The translations under genes and the position numbers were made by a program. Below are positions 63,180 to 64,000 of a DNA stretch of 64,000 nt, piece by piece. The notes under the pieces are model-generated. The model searched no databases and was not told the origin of the DNA. It was given only the letters and a program-made list of their open reading frames with translations. The DNA comes from DASUNP01 sp035249305 (GTDB lineage: Bacteria; Acidobacteriota; Blastocatellia; UBA7656), in contig DATFGQ010000076.1 in the NCBI GenBank assembly GCA_035249305.1, positions 31,007-95,006 on the forward strand, given 5' to 3'. How positions within the stretch are numbered: position 1 is the first letter of the stretch; every line of letters starts with the position of its first letter.

Positions 63180-63270
63180 AGTCCTGAGTCCTGAGTCCTG
63201 AGTGCTGAGTTCAACCCAAGCCTCTGCGTGCGCAGAGACTCAGCACTCAGGACTCAGGACTCAGCACTTA
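63180..63270 (-). repeat. Heptad inverted repeat, CTGAGTC family, between rpsJ and rplC
   Basis: AGTCCTG-AGTCCTG-AGTCCTG-AGTGCTG-AGTTCAACCC, an inner CTCTGCG/CGCAGAG hairpin, then ACTCAGC-ACTCAGG-ACTCAGG-ACTCAGC-ACT. Begins exactly at the rpsJ TAA. Confidence 0.88.
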
Positions 63271-63594
63271 TTTGTGGTCCTTGCCGAAGGCCTTGATCTC
63301 GACATCGACGCCCGCCGGGAGGTCTAGCTTCATCAGCGCGTCGACCGTCTGCGGTGTCGGATCGAGAATGTCCATGAGCCGCTTGTGCGTGCGAATCTCG
63401 AACTGCTCGCGAGATTTCTTATCGACGTGCGGGCTGCGCAAGACCGTGTATTTGTTCTTAACGGTCGGCAGCGGGATAGGCCCCGCCACGCGCGCGCCCG
63501 TCCGCTTGGCCGTGTCAACTATCTCAGCAGTTGACTGGTCAAGCACGCGATAGTCATACGCCTTCAGCCTGATTCTGATCTTCTCGTTCAACAT
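63268..63594 (-). CDS. rpsJ: Ribosomal protein S10 (NusE)
   Basis: 108 residues; KIRIRLKAYDYRVLDQSTAEIVDTAKRTGARVAGPIPLPT and HKRLMDILDPTPQTVDALMKLDLPAGVDVEI. Also acts in antitermination with NusB. It starts 15 nt after tuf. Confidence 0.98.
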   Translation of the reverse strand: MLNEKIRIRLKAYDYRVLDQSTAEIVDTAKRTGARVAGPIPLPTVKNKYTVLRSPHVDKKSREQFEIRTHKRLMDILDPTPQTVDALMKLDLPAGVDVEIKAFGKDHK

Positions 63595-63609
63595 AATCTT
63601 CTTCTCTTG

Positions 63610-64000
63610 TTACTCGATGACTTCAGAGACGGTGCCAGCGCCGACCGTGCGGCCCCCCTCACGTATCGCGAACCTCAGCCCCTTCTCCATCGCTATCGGG
63701 TTTATCAGCTCTATCGTTAGCTGCGAGTTGTCCCCGGGCATCACCATCTCCACCCCCTCAGCCAGCTCAGCTATCCCCGTCACGTCCGTTGTCCTGAAAT
63801 AAAACTGCGGCCGGTACCCACTGAAGAACGGCGTGTGCCTGCCGCCCTCCTCCTTCGTTAGCACGTACACCTCGGCCTTGAACTTAGTGTGCGGCGTGAT
63901 CGAGCCCGGCTTGGCTATCACCTGCCCGCGCTCTATCTCCCTCCGCTCCACACCCCTCAGCAAAAGCCCTACGTTGTCGCCCGCCATCCCGCTGTCGAGA
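63610..64000 (-). CDS. tuf: Elongation factor Tu, C-terminal part (5' end outside window)
   Basis: The frame is open to base 64000, giving about 130 codons of the C-terminal domains: DSGMAGDNVGLLLRGVERREIERGQVIAKPG, KFKAEVYVLTKEEGGRHTPFFSGYRPQFYFRTTDVTG and VMPGDNSQLTIELINPIAMEKGLRFAIREGGRTVGAGTV. It is upstream of rpsJ, the common str-S10 junction. Confidence 0.97.
   Translation of the reverse strand, partial: LDSGMAGDNVGLLLRGVERREIERGQVIAKPGSITPHTKFKAEVYVLTKEEGGRHTPFFSGYRPQFYFRTTDVTGIAELAEGVEMVMPGDNSQLTIELINPIAMEKGLRFAIREGGRTVGAGTVSEVIE

Overview
This 64 kb window is a GC-rich bacterial chromosome segment. The mix of genes suggests an acidobacterium, probably the Blastocatellia/subdivision 4 side: an ASPIC/UnbV-FG-GAP-TPR secreted protein, a Ser/Thr kinase fused to a TolB/FlgO-like domain and TPRs, multihaem cytochromes with TPRs, a secreted sulfatase with its own formylglycine-generating enzyme, and a complete isc operon. 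The assignment rests on gene content and composition only. I recognised no tRNA, rRNA, CRISPR array, phage or transposase gene.

Layout. Bases 1-8.6 kb (minus strand): a membrane-anchored pentahaem cytochrome-TPR protein running off the left edge, a secreted hypothetical protein, an AhpD-like peroxidase-family protein interrupted by an in-frame TGA exactly where the second Cys of CxxC is expected (a strong selenoprotein candidate with a SECIS-like hairpin), a nitrilase-family hydrolase, and a 1162-residue TPR/FG-GAP/ASPIC protein. Bases 8.8-16.4 kb (minus): a full ISC iron-sulfur operon, iscR-iscS-iscU-iscA-hscB-hscA-fdx-iscX, followed by a second cysteine desulfurase and a degenerate IscU-like protein. 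Two tandem IscR-type dyads precede iscR and an intrinsic terminator separates iscA from hscB. Bases 16.5-22.4 kb (minus): an aminotransferase, a PEGA/TPR protein, a lytic transglycosylase and a GAF-domain protein. Bases 22.5-31 kb (plus): rimP-nusA-infB-rbfA-nrnA, then a dihaem cytochrome c peroxidase-like protein. Bases 31-36.7 kb (minus): sulfatase, its FGE, a Ser/Thr kinase and a small secreted protein. Bases 36.9-41.5 kb (plus): uvrA, a gmhA-like isomerase and a protein of unknown function. Bases 41.5-47 kb (minus): a DUF2227-like membrane protein, an NrdD-like reductase, thiE, accC and accB. Bases 47-64 kb (minus): one continuous tuf-S10-spc-alpha ribosomal super-operon from the C-terminal part of EF-Tu through rplQ, ending at a clear terminator.

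The most unusual architecture is non-coding. Sixteen places carry tandem heptanucleotide words of four families (CTGAGTC/G, AGTTTTT/C, AGTAGCC/CTACTGG, GATTTCA/AATTTCA). Most are arranged as a run followed by its inverted complement, so the transcript can fold into a long hairpin. Fourteen lie in same-strand intercistronic gaps, nine inside the ribosomal operon, and they start 0 to about 8 nt from the stop codon of the upstream cistron; a few stop codons are formed by the repeat itself. A second repeat type, present twice (after the cytochrome c peroxidase-like gene and after uvrA), is a composite of palindromes whose 140-bp core is in opposite orientation in the two copies although the flanks are parallel, as if the core had inverted between its ATTCAAtAGCC inverted repeats.

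All statements come from reading the sequence by eye. No alignment, structure prediction or database search was run.
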